From UBA2108 sp002713215 (GTDB lineage Bacteria; Bacteroidota; Bacteroidia; Flavobacteriales_G; Salibacteraceae): DNA of 36,314 nucleotides. The stretch covers positions 1-36,314 of the forward strand of contig CALAPY010000011.1 of NCBI GenBank assembly GCA_937891015.1, given 5' to 3'. The notes below the pieces were generated by a model, which was not told the origin of the DNA, ran no database searches, and worked only from the letters and a program-made list of their open reading frames with translations. Below, in pieces: positions 7,250-16,548 of this stretch (the first letter of the stretch is position 1; every line of letters begins with the position of its first letter). The translations under genes and the position numbers were made by a program.

Positions 7250-9451
7250 TCAGAATTTAAAAATCAACTGACTCTTAATTTCAGTTCGGGTGTCGCTGTT
7301 AATCAGGTCTTTGCCACTTCCAAAATGATCTTCATTAGCGAGGAAGGTTTGAGAAATTTTAAAATTAAAGGTTGTGAATTTGGCCAACTTCCAACGAACC
7401 ACCATATACACTCTTGACCCTTTTAAGTAGTAGGCAGGAACATAAAACTGATACCTGAGGTCATTTTCATAAGCGTAGATTCTGGTATTGTAATCTTTAG
7501 TATCAAAGAGCGCATAACGAAATTTCAATGCTAATTTGGAACTAAACCCATCGATATACAAATCCTGATATAGGAGGTATCCCAGGTCATTGGCATTGTT
7601 TGCCAGGTGGTATTTACTGGTTTCGAATCGCGTTCTCATGGTAACAAAGCGATTCACTTTAGCGGTTATTTGAAAACGATACCGTTGTCTACGTTCCACT
7701 TCAACAGGGTTTATGGCCTCATTCAACGGATTGTAGTTTTTATCCTTCGATTCGTTTCTATACAGAAATAAGAATTCCAATTTCCGCATGGGGTTAATAA
7801 TGATCTGTCCCGAAAACTCATTTCCTTTTCCGGGCTTATCAATACCATTGCTCAACCAGGGAAACTTATACATGTCGTAAAAAGCCGATACGCTTACGAA
7901 CTTTATAGGCAGGAATTCGGCACCAAAATAAAATCCCGATTCATTTTTTACTCCGCTTCGTTCTCCAAAGGCATCTGCATAAAGCGATTGATAATCCGGG
8001 CCGTAATACCGGTGGAGTATGGTCGCCTTAAACCGGGGGTCGAGGTTCATGATTACACCATTAAGCATGGCCACGCCTTCCGTGTTTTTGAGTACGTTAT
8101 TGGGCTGGTAACCTTCCGGAAATTGGTTGGAGTAGGGGGTAAAGCTGGAGTCTCCATATATTAACGGATAGTTGGTGTTTTTACTAATAGCTCCCTCTCC
8201 AAAGAAGTTGAATTTATTGAGGTTGAATTGGTAGTTCAACCCCGCATTAAAATTTTCCTTGCCTTCAAATTCGAATCGCTGGTAATGCTGTAAGTTTCTA
8301 TCCAGTTCCGGGTCAAAACTGGATTGCACAGCAAGAAGTCCTATTTTACCATCTTTCAGGTTAAAATCAAGTGCGGCACCATATATAACTTCCTTAATGG
8401 CATTTTTGTCTTCCAATTCTGAAGGAGTACGGTGTAATCCGGTGGATTGAATGGAGCTAAAACTTCCTATCTGTTCCCGGTCCGTGGTGTCGGGTATATA
8501 CTGTAGGTTACCATCGATTCCCTTGTTGGAGTAGAAGAGGGTAAGGTCTACAAATTGATAGTTTAGGGTAGCTGCAGCACCTCGCATAAAGTTGTTTTCA
8601 TCGGTACTGGTGTAGGGGCGCAGTACTTGCGCAAAACGTTTGGTTGCCACGGTCTGTGAAGGGGATTTTCGAAAACCAAAACCCGACCAAAAGGTCAGTC
8701 CCTGTCCCACTTGCAAATGATAATCTCCGAGGGCAAGTTGCTTAATGGGCCCGAGATCGCGTAAAAAAATATGGCCGGAATAGAAGTCGAACCCATTTTT
8801 CTGGCTACCTCTAAAAAACTCTTCTCCCGGGTCCTTTTCACCAGTTATTCCAATACTTAGTTTCTTTCCGTATGTGAATCGATAACGCACGTACAAACGA
8901 TCGGGACTACCTAAATATCGTGCATTGGGATTTTCAGCCAAAACAGAATCTGAAACCGAAGCATAACCAACTGATTCAGGAAAAATGCGCGTATGCCGTA
9001 AGATCAATTCACTTCGACCATACTTGAATGCACTTTTAATAGGGAATTTACTTTTCTTCTCCACCGGTCCTACTTTTACAAAGGGCAACAGCAGATCAAT
9101 GGTTGTTTTATCAAATCCGGGAATATGAATCAATTCATATTGAGTTTGAATTAATCCGTATTTATCCCGATAAAGCAAAAGCTGGGTAGTTTGGTAGTCG
9201 TTAAGCAAGTAGGTGTTTTCCAGTTCTTCCCGGGTGGCAGCATTCAGGTTTAACGGATTTTCGTACAGAAAATAAAGGTCATCAAAAAGTGTAGTGAAAT
9301 CAAGGTCAGATTCCTCAAACGACTGCATGAGGTACTCAATTCGTTTTTCAATTAGATCAAGGGCTTGCTGTTCGCGCTCCCTTTGAGCACTTAAGCCAAT
9401 GGAAAAAAGGCAAGCAAAACCGATAAGGCTAATTCGCAGTGTCATCTGCAT
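7250..9451 (-). CDS. Helix-hairpin-helix plus outer-membrane beta-barrel protein
   Basis: This 733-residue protein has a signal peptide (ending LSAQ, about residue 23). Residues about 66-128 form a ComEA-like pair of helix-hairpin-helix motifs (NLNAATREELENTYLL, ending IHIPGFDKTTIDLLLPFV). The remaining 600 residues alternate aromatic/hydrophobic and polar positions as in beta-barrels and end in phenylalanine (IFKF), the usual outer-membrane signature. In known proteins HhH motifs bind DNA or act as protein docking modules; here the domain would face the periplasm. The start overlaps the end of the upstream PorV/PorQ-like gene by 23 nt, which indicates coupled translation and probably a shared role. 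The function is not established. ATG at 9451 or 9445 is possible. Confidence 0.75.
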   Translation of the reverse strand: MQMTLRISLIGFACLFSIGLSAQREREQQALDLIEKRIEYLMQSFEESDLDFTTLFDDLYFLYENPLNLNAATREELENTYLLNDYQTTQLLLYRDKYGLIQTQYELIHIPGFDKTTIDLLLPFVKVGPVEKKSKFPIKSAFKYGRSELILRHTRIFPESVGYASVSDSVLAENPNARYLGSPDRLYVRYRFTYGKKLSIGITGEKDPGEEFFRGSQKNGFDFYSGHIFLRDLGPIKQLALGDYHLQVGQGLTFWSGFGFRKSPSQTVATKRFAQVLRPYTSTDENNFMRGAAATLNYQFVDLTLFYSNKGIDGNLQYIPDTTDREQIGSFSSIQSTGLHRTPSELEDKNAIKEVIYGAALDFNLKDGKIGLLAVQSSFDPELDRNLQHYQRFEFEGKENFNAGLNYQFNLNKFNFFGEGAISKNTNYPLIYGDSSFTPYSNQFPEGYQPNNVLKNTEGVAMLNGVIMNLDPRFKATILHRYYGPDYQSLYADAFGERSGVKNESGFYFGAEFLPIKFVSVSAFYDMYKFPWLSNGIDKPGKGNEFSGQIIINPMRKLEFLFLYRNESKDKNYNPLNEAINPVEVERRQRYRFQITAKVNRFVTMRTRFETSKYHLANNANDLGYLLYQDLYIDGFSSKLALKFRYALFDTKDYNTRIYAYENDLRYQFYVPAYYLKGSRVYMVVRWKLAKFTTFNFKISQTFLANEDHFGSGKDLINSDTRTEIKSQLIFKF

Positions 9452-10289
9452 TATTCTTTTTCCTGATTATGCTGTATCGCAACGAAAATTGAGGAATAAA
9501 ACCAAGAGTTTGATGGTATTCGGAAGCGACGTCTAATGCAAGCTTATTGAGGTAGACACCAACTCCAAAACTGGCTTTTACAGGGTACGAATTGGCACCT
9601 ACACGAAGCGCAATAGCTTTGTAGGGTTTGTATTCAATTCCCGCCTTAAAATTGGGTTTAGGTAAATCCAAATCTTTTTCCAGTTCAATGGAAGTGAGTA
9701 GTTTTTCGGAGAATTCATACCCCAAACCTGCTTTAATTATGGTTGGAACCCGGTCCGAGGTTTCCTTATCCATGTAGGTTCGGGTAGGATTAAATATGTG
9801 AGCTGCAATTGTAAGTTCTTTGGTAAGTTTTCCCATTACTCCGAACTCGCCCAAAACGACTCCTTTGCTTCCATAGGGATCGTTAAATTGAGTTTGAAGA
9901 TAGTCTAGTTGCAAGCCAAATGAGAATACATCGCCAAATTGTTTGGCGAATGCTAAACCAAACTTGTGTTCTCCATAGGAATTGTATCCGAATGAATTTA
10001 CGCTTAGGCCTACTACTCCTATCTTTTTAATAGGTATGGCCAATACACCTGATTTCAATCCGGTTTGTTTTAGCAGGAAGTTGTTGCGGTAAGAAAAACC
10101 AAATTCAATGTTTTCCAGATACGCTAACCCGGCCTGATTGTGAAAACCTGAATAAACGCTGGTAAAAGTTACCGAAGCGTTGCCTAATGCAGCGGCTCGA
10201 GCTCCAACCGGATAATTATTGTTTGATGCAAAAACGTGATTTACAACAAGTAAGAGTGTTAGGCTTATTAGGGAACTGAACTTGCGCAT
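9429..10289 (-). CDS. PorV/PorQ-like outer-membrane beta-barrel protein
   Basis: This 286-residue protein has a signal peptide (ending VFAS, about residue 22). The mature N-terminus reads YPVGARAAALGNASV followed by GFHNQAGLAYL, the hallmark start of the PorV/PorQ (UPF0164, FadL-like) family. The rest is made of short alternating strands. Family members in Bacteroidota include T9SS components: PorV acts as a shuttle for cargo and PorQ is accessory. Whether this is PorQ itself or a paralogue cannot be told by eye. It overlaps the HhH-barrel gene by 23 nt and lies downstream of purE. The window also encodes at least two proteins with T9SS sorting domains, so a link to secretion is plausible but not shown. 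Confidence 0.7.
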   Translation of the reverse strand: MRKFSSLISLTLLLVVNHVFASNNNYPVGARAAALGNASVTFTSVYSGFHNQAGLAYLENIEFGFSYRNNFLLKQTGLKSGVLAIPIKKIGVVGLSVNSFGYNSYGEHKFGLAFAKQFGDVFSFGLQLDYLQTQFNDPYGSKGVVLGEFGVMGKLTKELTIAAHIFNPTRTYMDKETSDRVPTIIKAGLGYEFSEKLLTSIELEKDLDLPKPNFKAGIEYKPYKAIALRVGANSYPVKASFGVGVYLNKLALDVASEYHQTLGFIPQFSLRYSIIRKKNNADDTAN

Positions 10290-10308
10290 TGTGCGACAAG
10301 ATAGTGGA

Positions 10309-10806
10309 TTATTGCTGATTATTTTCCAATTCAGTAGCAGTGTCCAGCACTTTCTTCTTCATCGACTCCTTGTAATCCGCATTTTTCCGGAGTAGGTCAG
10401 CGTCGCTGGTTCCCAGAATTTGTGCCGCAAGTAGACCTGCATTTTTTGCAGCGTTAAGAGCCACCGTAGCCACAGGAACTCCGTTAGGCATTTGAAGAAT
10501 GGATAGTACACTGTCCCAGCCATCTATGGAATTTGAACTTTTTATAGGTACACCAATTACCGGAAGTGGGGTAGCCGATGCAGTCATTCCGGGAAGATGG
10601 GCAGCGCCTCCGGCTCCGGCAATTATAACCTTCATACCCCTGGAAACAGCCGATTGAGCATAGTCCATCATTCTTTCAGGAGTGCGATGCGCCGATACAA
10701 TGGTCATTTCGAAATCAACGCCCAGCTCGTCTAAAACATCTGCTGCTTGTTGCATGACGGGTAGGTCACTTTTGCTCCCCATTATAATTCCAACTCGTGC
10801 TCCCAT
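10309..10806 (-). CDS. purE: 5-(carboxyamino)imidazole ribonucleotide mutase
   Basis: This 165-residue protein has the full-length single-domain PurE layout. GSKSDLPVM at residues 10-18 binds the phosphate/ribose, SAHRTPE at 38-44 holds the catalytic histidine (H40), and the GAGGAAHLPGM loop is followed by the P-x-P-V-I-G-V-P strand. PurE moves the carboxylate of N5-CAIR to C4 to give CAIR in purine synthesis. The usual partner PurK is not in the window. rlmB ends 25 nt upstream on the same strand, and a TATATTTG box lies in that gap, so purE may be transcribed both with rlmB and from its own promoter. Confidence 0.97.
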   Translation of the reverse strand: MGARVGIIMGSKSDLPVMQQAADVLDELGVDFEMTIVSAHRTPERMMDYAQSAVSRGMKVIIAGAGGAAHLPGMTASATPLPVIGVPIKSSNSIDGWDSVLSILQMPNGVPVATVALNAAKNAGLLAAQILGTSDADLLRKNADYKESMKKKVLDTATELENNQQ

Positions 10807-10821
10807 ATTCTAAAGTTTTGA

Positions 10822-10829
10822 CAAATATA
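10822..10829 (-). promoter_or_regulatory. Candidate -7 box (TATATTTG) for purE
   Basis: A perfect TAnnTTTG match lies in the 25-nt gap between rlmB and purE, 15 nt before the purE ATG. No clear -33 TTG is seen at normal spacing. Confidence 0.4.
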
Positions 10830-10831
10830 TT

Positions 10832-11572
10832 TTATCCTTTTTGCCTGACGACCTCATACAACACCATTCCTGTGGAAACCGCCACATTTAACGAACCCGT
10901 TTTTCCAGACATTGGAATTTTTATGTGATCGTTGCACCGGCCTAATGTTTTATCATCAATTCCCGACCCTTCGTCTCCCATAATAATGGCAATAGGTCCC
11001 GTTAAATCGCTTTCTTTTAATTCCTTTTTTGCTTTTTCGCTACAGGCTATCAGTTTACAACCACTTTCGCTGATGTATTGAAGTACACTTCCAAAATGAA
11101 TTTCCTTGCAAATGGGAATGTTGTAGATAGCTCCGGTAGAAGTTTTTACCACATCAGCGTTTATCGCAACCGAATTACGGGCAGGCATAATTACCGCATC
11201 AACTCCCATACATTCCGCTGTTCGCAGCATGCTTCCGAAATTTCTTACATCGGTAACCCCATCAAGGATTAGTAACAACGGATCCTTATTGCTGGAGAAA
11301 AGGGTAGGTAATAAGTCTTCAATGGAATGAAAATCGACCGGTGAAATAAAAGCGATAATTCCCTGATGGTTTTTTCTGGTAATTCGATTCAGCTTTTCCT
11401 CCGGTACTTGTTTTACCTGGACCTGATTTGACTTACTAAGCCCACGAATCATTCTAACCGACTCGCCTTTTAAGTCCCGGCTAATTAAAATCTTATCTAT
11501 GGTCTTATTGGCTTTTAATGCCTCCTGCACAGGGTGCAATCCAAAAATAAAATCACTGTTTCTTTCTACCAT
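10832..11572 (-). CDS. rlmB: 23S rRNA (guanosine-2'-O-)-methyltransferase RlmB / TrmH family
   Basis: This 246-residue protein begins with the L30e-like substrate-binding domain (FGLHPVQEAL near residue 11) followed by a SPOUT methyltransferase domain. All three SPOUT motifs are present: DGVTDVRNFGSMLRTAE (motif 1, with the N-x-G), IAIIMGDEGSGID (motif 2) and IPMSGKTGSLNVAVS (motif 3), which forms the trefoil knot that binds SAM. Length and order match RlmB, which methylates G2251 of 23S rRNA in the P loop. A tRNA-specific TrmH paralogue is less likely given the L30e domain. It starts 15 nt after the stop of the GWxTD gene and is followed by purE. Confidence 0.92.
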   Translation of the reverse strand: MVERNSDFIFGLHPVQEALKANKTIDKILISRDLKGESVRMIRGLSKSNQVQVKQVPEEKLNRITRKNHQGIIAFISPVDFHSIEDLLPTLFSSNKDPLLLILDGVTDVRNFGSMLRTAECMGVDAVIMPARNSVAINADVVKTSTGAIYNIPICKEIHFGSVLQYISESGCKLIACSEKAKKELKESDLTGPIAIIMGDEGSGIDDKTLGRCNDHIKIPMSGKTGSLNVAVSTGMVLYEVVRQKG

Positions 11573-11587
11573 GTAATGGGTTGAAAT

Positions 11588-12946
11588 TCAATATTTATAA
11601 ATCCTTCCCTGTCTCCAGGTATCAACGGCTTTATACCAATAAGTCTTGTACTCGGGGTTTCTCTCCAATCGCATATCGTTGGTGCTAAACGGATTGTAGG
11701 TCGCATTAAAATTGTAGGTAATGGACGGTTGTGTTTTACCATTGCCATAGATCCAACTTTCACCCTGCGCATTTTTATAAATCACATCCGGGGGACCGAA
11801 AATTACGTAGATAATACCCCTGTCGGTCCTCCAACCCTGTAAATGAGTACTGAAGTATTGATTAGCATCCTCGACCCGATTATAAAAAGTTCGAATTAGT
11901 TCACGTGCTCTATCGGGACTGTTAGCAACGGTTAACCAATATTCTTCGACACCATCTCGAGGAAACTCAGATTCTTTAATGGCGTTGTATTCCCGATTGG
12001 TAGTAATAAAACGTAGCGGTTCAACCATTTGAGAGGCATTACTTACTTTGGGAAAATCGTCTTCGTTTCGAATCAAGGTTAATCCTTCCTTGCTGGCGCT
12101 ATCTGTTTGAATGTGATACATGCCTTTTTTATTCAAAGGAAGTACGAATGAATTTTCCTTATCCAACAAGATGTAGTACATGCTGTCGGGTGTAAAATCG
12201 AAGCGCTTGGGAGAATAAACTGCAAAAGGAGGCGGGGTTAAAGGAAAATCCCGATTGTAATACTTAACGGCGATTTTTTTAACCATGGGGTCGTTATAGA
12301 AAACCTTTAATTCTTTGTCGTCCCCAAATTTCCTTTCCATCTCAATGACATCTTCATCAATTTGTTTGATCTCAAAATTTTGTCTTCCATTCCTGGTGGT
12401 TTTATCTATGGTAATAAACTGACTTTCAGAGGCCCCCTTATTTAGGTCTAAAACCACCATTTTTAGCACATACTTGTTTGGATATTTGGCCTTCATGTTA
12501 AACCTTCCGGAGATTTCCTTCCTGACCATGGAATTATTCTCGTCGTTAATTACAAACGAAGCACTGTCTACAATCAGGTTAGAAGAGTAGGACTCAAAAA
12601 GCATGTAGGTAACCTTCACCTTTGCTGTAAATGGTCGTTCTTCACTGTTCTTGGTATAAAGCAAATTGGTGCTTTGCAGAATAAAACTGATTTGCGTAAG
12701 ATCATCGTCTAAATGGTAAACCTGGTATTTCGGCTTAATGGTTTTTTCTGTTTCCCGGTATAGATCAGCTAAATTCGAATTACTAATCTGTTGGGTAGAG
12801 GTACATCCGTATCCAATCAGCAATATCCAAATCAACTGAAGCAGATTGACATACTTCAATCGACGCTTCAAATTAAAATTGGTCCGGCGTGGTATTCGTC
12901 CCAATTGAAGAGGATCAATTAACTTATCTATTGGATTTCGTTTCAC
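11588..12946 (-). CDS. GWxTD domain-containing protein, probable membrane-anchored or lipoprotein
   Basis: This 452-residue protein carries the GWRTD signature at about residue 371, followed by RGIIYVIFGPPDVIYKN and a SWIYG segment. These define the GWxTD domain (about 325-450), a module of unknown function found in Bacteroidota and Acidobacteria. A hydrophobic stretch ends in GYGCTS near residue 49, which would make a weak lipobox, but it is preceded by about 30 mostly basic residues, unusually long for a signal peptide. A TTG at 12859 would give a normal-length signal (LKYVNLLQLIWILL) and may be the real start. The gene lies 67 nt downstream of the BamA-like barrel gene on the same strand and 15 nt upstream of rlmB. 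Confidence 0.75.
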   Translation of the reverse strand: MKRNPIDKLIDPLQLGRIPRRTNFNLKRRLKYVNLLQLIWILLIGYGCTSTQQISNSNLADLYRETEKTIKPKYQVYHLDDDLTQISFILQSTNLLYTKNSEERPFTAKVKVTYMLFESYSSNLIVDSASFVINDENNSMVRKEISGRFNMKAKYPNKYVLKMVVLDLNKGASESQFITIDKTTRNGRQNFEIKQIDEDVIEMERKFGDDKELKVFYNDPMVKKIAVKYYNRDFPLTPPPFAVYSPKRFDFTPDSMYYILLDKENSFVLPLNKKGMYHIQTDSASKEGLTLIRNEDDFPKVSNASQMVEPLRFITTNREYNAIKESEFPRDGVEEYWLTVANSPDRARELIRTFYNRVEDANQYFSTHLQGWRTDRGIIYVIFGPPDVIYKNAQGESWIYGNGKTQPSITYNFNATYNPFSTNDMRLERNPEYKTYWYKAVDTWRQGRIYKY

Positions 12947-13013
12947 TGTCGCGAATTTAGTGTTTTCGAGGTGGTTCTCATCATTGCTATTTCTTCATTT
13001 TGTAAACGCATTT

Positions 13014-14765
13014 CTAAAAGTAATTGACGAAACCAAAATGGATTTTAGAAGCCCTAAATAGTATGGGATTATTGAATTGTTTTCCAAGCGCATAATTCAA
13101 AGAGAAGATTCCAATATTGGTTTCAAAACTGATTCCGGCACCAAAACCAAATGGGGTATCGGTAATTAGTGTATTTCCAACCTGGTTTTCGTACCAGGCC
13201 TGCTCATAAAAGACACTGAGAAAGGAATTTTGTTCTAACAGGAAGCGGTATTCAAAGGTTCCTATGACGTAGGAGGATGCAAATATTGACTCTTCATCAA
13301 ATCCACGTAGGGTATGAAGCCCACCTATTCGAAAGAGCTCATTGGTAAATAGTTCATTATTAATAATAAATCCAGATTTAGCGCCGATTAAAACCGTCTG
13401 GCGGCTTAACAAAGGAATGAAGAAACGCAGCTTACCGGTACCCTTATAACTATTGCTTTTTAATACCAGTGAGTCATAAACTTCAGGATTAATGGCAGGG
13501 TTTTGTCTTATTTCCCGGTTTCCAAAACCTGCACGTGCCTCAAAATCAAAACCACTTCTTGGGTTGAGTCGGTAGTCCAGCTCATTTACTTTTCCTCCAA
13601 GTCCAAACGAGTTGTTTCGTACATCGGCATGCTCTGGTAATTCTGTTGCAATATCGAGGTTGTATGTTGATATTAAATTGGACTGATCTTGTTCCCAGAA
13701 TACCTCCACATAATCTCCTCCTCTAAAAATATATTGTAAGCTTAGGTTGGTAGTAACCGTGTTGAAGGTAGTGTCTCTTCGGTAAATCTTAATACTTCCT
13801 TCTGCACCAAAAGGAGTGTTGAATAGAAAGGGTACCCGCAAACGTCCATATATTTCCTGGGTTTGTGTTCGTAGTCGCTTCCAGTTCAGTTCAATATCCT
13901 CGCCCTTTCCAAGTGCATTTTTCAATTGAATCTTTAGATCTCCGGTAATTAAAAGCTCACCTGTATTGTCGTCGGGAAGAAACCCAATGATTCCATCAAA
14001 GTAATTCGCCTTTTTGTGATTGATGTATATGGTTAATGAAGTTCGATCGGCATAAAAATCTACTTCTGATGGTCGAATAGAGGTTACAAATGGAAGTTCT
14101 TTCATTCGGGTTTCGATTTCCCGAATTTGTTTTTCGTTGTACAGGTCCTTTTGTTTAATTCCAATGTAGTTGAGGATGTATTTACGAGAGAGTTTTACAC
14201 TTCCCAGAATTTTAATGGTGTCTATGGTAACCTTCTTGTTTTTTTCGATGTATAAGTTGGCGCTTACCTCATTGTTGGTCAATTCAACACTATCCAGCCG
14301 GATACTGGCAAATGGATAGCCATTGTTTTCGTAATGTGTAATTACATTTTTGAACAGCTTACGAACTTCTCCAAAAGAAAGCGGTTGGTTTAAGTAGAGT
14401 TTATCCCGATATCCAATTTTACTCAAAACTCCTTCATCAACATTTCCGGGATTGAGATTTTTCCATTTATAAGGTTTTCCTAGGTCGATGGAATAACGGA
14501 TGGTGTTTTTCTCATTCGATTCGGTAAGCTCAGCTTCAATAAATCCAGAGGCGTAAACCTGATTTAGAATTTTGCTTTTTTCGCGTTCGAGGTTGTATCC
14601 TTCAACCGGTTGTTTCGGCAGGGATAACTTCTTGGAGTCGAACTTTTTTGGAGCATTTTCGAAGTTTACCTGGACCAGATACTTCAGCGAATCGTTTCGT
14701 TGATCCCCTTGTGAAAAGAGTTCAACGGAGAAAATAACAAGTAAGAAAAGGAAATACTGCTTCAA
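13014..14765 (-). CDS. BamA/TamA-family outer-membrane protein (POTRA plus Omp85 barrel)
   Basis: This 583-residue protein has a signal peptide (residues 1-19, ending LFSQ). The N-terminal half (about 30-255) has POTRA-like repeats, with the typical VTIDTIKILGSVKLSRKYI segment followed by a helix (QIREIETRMKELPFV). The C-terminal half is an Omp85 barrel with the GLHTLRGFDEES motif corresponding to the conserved L6-loop (V/I)RGF motif, and it ends in an aromatic residue (FGFVNYF). It is shorter than BamA (usually about 800 residues) and matches the TamA or small surface-antigen class, which inserts or translocates proteins or lipids at the outer membrane. The divergent dnaB gene shares the upstream region. 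The substrate is unknown. Confidence 0.85.
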   Translation of the reverse strand: MKQYFLFLLVIFSVELFSQGDQRNDSLKYLVQVNFENAPKKFDSKKLSLPKQPVEGYNLEREKSKILNQVYASGFIEAELTESNEKNTIRYSIDLGKPYKWKNLNPGNVDEGVLSKIGYRDKLYLNQPLSFGEVRKLFKNVITHYENNGYPFASIRLDSVELTNNEVSANLYIEKNKKVTIDTIKILGSVKLSRKYILNYIGIKQKDLYNEKQIREIETRMKELPFVTSIRPSEVDFYADRTSLTIYINHKKANYFDGIIGFLPDDNTGELLITGDLKIQLKNALGKGEDIELNWKRLRTQTQEIYGRLRVPFLFNTPFGAEGSIKIYRRDTTFNTVTTNLSLQYIFRGGDYVEVFWEQDQSNLISTYNLDIATELPEHADVRNNSFGLGGKVNELDYRLNPRSGFDFEARAGFGNREIRQNPAINPEVYDSLVLKSNSYKGTGKLRFFIPLLSRQTVLIGAKSGFIINNELFTNELFRIGGLHTLRGFDEESIFASSYVIGTFEYRFLLEQNSFLSVFYEQAWYENQVGNTLITDTPFGFGAGISFETNIGIFSLNYALGKQFNNPILFRASKIHFGFVNYF

Positions 14766-14938
14766 GATTTTTTCTTAGACTAACGGAAACGAATTTCGGT
14801 CAAAATATTGTAGCAAAATTAAGTGAACCACAGAACTGCAAAGGGCAATTTAGCATATGAACAATTGTTAAGAACAGACTGTGATAAAATGTTTACACTA
14901 AAGTTTACAATAAAAATCATTATCCCGATCTTTAAGCA

Positions 14939-14946
14939 TTAATTTG
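14939..14946 (+). promoter_or_regulatory. Candidate -7 box (TTAATTTG) for dnaB
   Basis: TTAATTTG matches 7 of 8 positions of the TAnnTTTG box and ends only 4 nt before the dnaB ATG, which would give a leaderless or near-leaderless transcript. No -33 TTG is visible at standard spacing. Confidence 0.35.
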
Positions 14947-14950
14947 CCGC

Positions 14951-16474
14951 ATGGACAACGTCAAAAACTTTAGTAATAAAAATCAGAAATCTAAATTGGC
15001 TGCTAGCCTAACGTCTTCGGGCCTGGACATGGGTAAATTACCCCCTCAGGCACTGGACTTGGAAGAGGCTGTTTTAGGTGCAATGATGCTTGAAAAAGGT
15101 GCTGTTGACGATGTTATTGATATTGTTAAAGCTGAAAGTTTTTATAAGGAAGCCCACCAAAAAATATTTGAAGCCATTACTAAATTATTTCAGAACAATG
15201 AGCCAATTGACATACTAACGGTTACTCAGCAACTCAAAAAAGACGACAACTTAACTTCCGTTGGAGGAGCTTACTACATTTCGCAATTAACCAACCGCGT
15301 TGCTTCTACAGCCAACGTTGAATACCACGCCAGGATCGTATCTCAAAAGCATTTGCTTAGAGAGCTCATCAGAATTAGTAATTCCACCATTAAGGGTGCT
15401 TATGACGATACTTCGGATGTATTCGAGCTACTTGATTTTACAGAAACGCAACTCTTTGGTTTAGCAGAAGGTCACCTGAAGCGATCTTCCGAAAAAATGC
15501 ACGATTTGATTTACCAGGCCATTCAACAAATTGAGGAGGCAGGTAAAAAGGAAGGAGGTGTTTCAGGAGTAGAAACCGGCTTTCGCGATTTGGATCAAAT
15601 TACGGCGGGCTTTCAACCTTCTGATATGGTGGTGTTGGCAGCCAGACCCGGTATGGGAAAAACAGCCTTTGTTCTTTCAATGGCTCGAAATACTGCGGTT
15701 GAATTTGGTAAAGGAGTAGCCGTATTTTCTTTGGAAATGTCAGCCGTTCAATTGATAAACCGGCTTATTGCCAGCGAAACCAGTTTAAGTGCTGAAAAGC
15801 TAAAAAAGGGTAATCTGGAACAGCATGAGTGGGAGCAGCTTAATGCCAAGATTAGTAAGCTTTCCGAAGCTCCATTGTTTATCGATGACACACCAGCGCT
15901 TTCAGTCTTTGAACTTCGGGCCAAATGCAGAAGATTAAAAAACCAACACGACATACAAATGGTAATTATTGATTACCTGCAGCTTATGACAACTGGAGCC
16001 AATGATGGCAATCGGGAGCAGGAAATCTCAACGATTTCAAGGTCGATAAAGAGTATTGCAAAGGAATTGAATGTGCCCATTATCGCTTTATCTCAATTGA
16101 GTAGGGCGGTGGAAACCAGGGGAGGTGAAAAGCGCCCGATGTTGTCCGATTTGAGGGAGTCTGGTGCCATTGAGCAAGATGCCGATATGGTTATGTTTAT
16201 TTATCGTCCGGCCTATTACGGTATTATGGAAGATGAGGATGGTGCACCAACAGACGATTTAGGTGAAGTAATTATAGCCAAGCACAGAAACGGTAGTCTG
16301 GATACGGTTAAGTTGAAGTTTACCCCTCATTTGGCCAAGTTCTCCAATCGAGAGGAATACGGAGATACAGGTTTAGGAGCATTGTCTCCTATGAATTCCG
16401 ATTTTGATAACCCCGGAAGCATGATCATGGGCTCAAAACTGAACGAAGAAGAAGACGGTGATGCACCGTTTTAA
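14951..16474 (+). CDS. dnaB: Replicative DNA helicase DnaB
   Basis: This 507-residue protein has the N-terminal DnaB domain (about residues 30-135, beginning LPPQALDLEEAVLGAMM) and a RecA-type C-terminal helicase core. The Walker A motif ARPGMGKTA lies at about 231-239 and the Walker B MVIIDYLQLM near 337-346. The core also shows the SQLSRAVETR strand and the conserved SGAIEQDADMVMFIYRP segment with the arginine-finger region. It loads as a hexamer at the replication fork and unwinds DNA ahead of polymerase. No intein interrupts the sequence. The N-terminal 28 residues are polar and variable, as in other flavobacterial DnaB proteins, which supports the ATG at 14951. A secreted-protein gene follows 74 nt later. 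Confidence 0.97.
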   Translation: MDNVKNFSNKNQKSKLAASLTSSGLDMGKLPPQALDLEEAVLGAMMLEKGAVDDVIDIVKAESFYKEAHQKIFEAITKLFQNNEPIDILTVTQQLKKDDNLTSVGGAYYISQLTNRVASTANVEYHARIVSQKHLLRELIRISNSTIKGAYDDTSDVFELLDFTETQLFGLAEGHLKRSSEKMHDLIYQAIQQIEEAGKKEGGVSGVETGFRDLDQITAGFQPSDMVVLAARPGMGKTAFVLSMARNTAVEFGKGVAVFSLEMSAVQLINRLIASETSLSAEKLKKGNLEQHEWEQLNAKISKLSEAPLFIDDTPALSVFELRAKCRRLKNQHDIQMVIIDYLQLMTTGANDGNREQEISTISRSIKSIAKELNVPIIALSQLSRAVETRGGEKRPMLSDLRESGAIEQDADMVMFIYRPAYYGIMEDEDGAPTDDLGEVIIAKHRNGSLDTVKLKFTPHLAKFSNREEYGDTGLGALSPMNSDFDNPGSMIMGSKLNEEEDGDAPF

Positions 16475-16532
16475 TCTGTTTCTGCCGATTAACAAGTAAT
16501 ATATTTTAACGAATCCGTTTTCTTCCAATCCT

Positions 16533-16540
16533 TAACTTTG
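16533..16540 (+). promoter_or_regulatory. Candidate -7 box (TAACTTTG) for the gene at 16549
   Basis: This is a perfect TAnnTTTG match that ends 8 nt before the ATG at 16549. It suggests an independent promoter in the 74-nt gap after dnaB, and a very short leader. Confidence 0.45.
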
Positions 16541-16548
16541 GCCATCAC

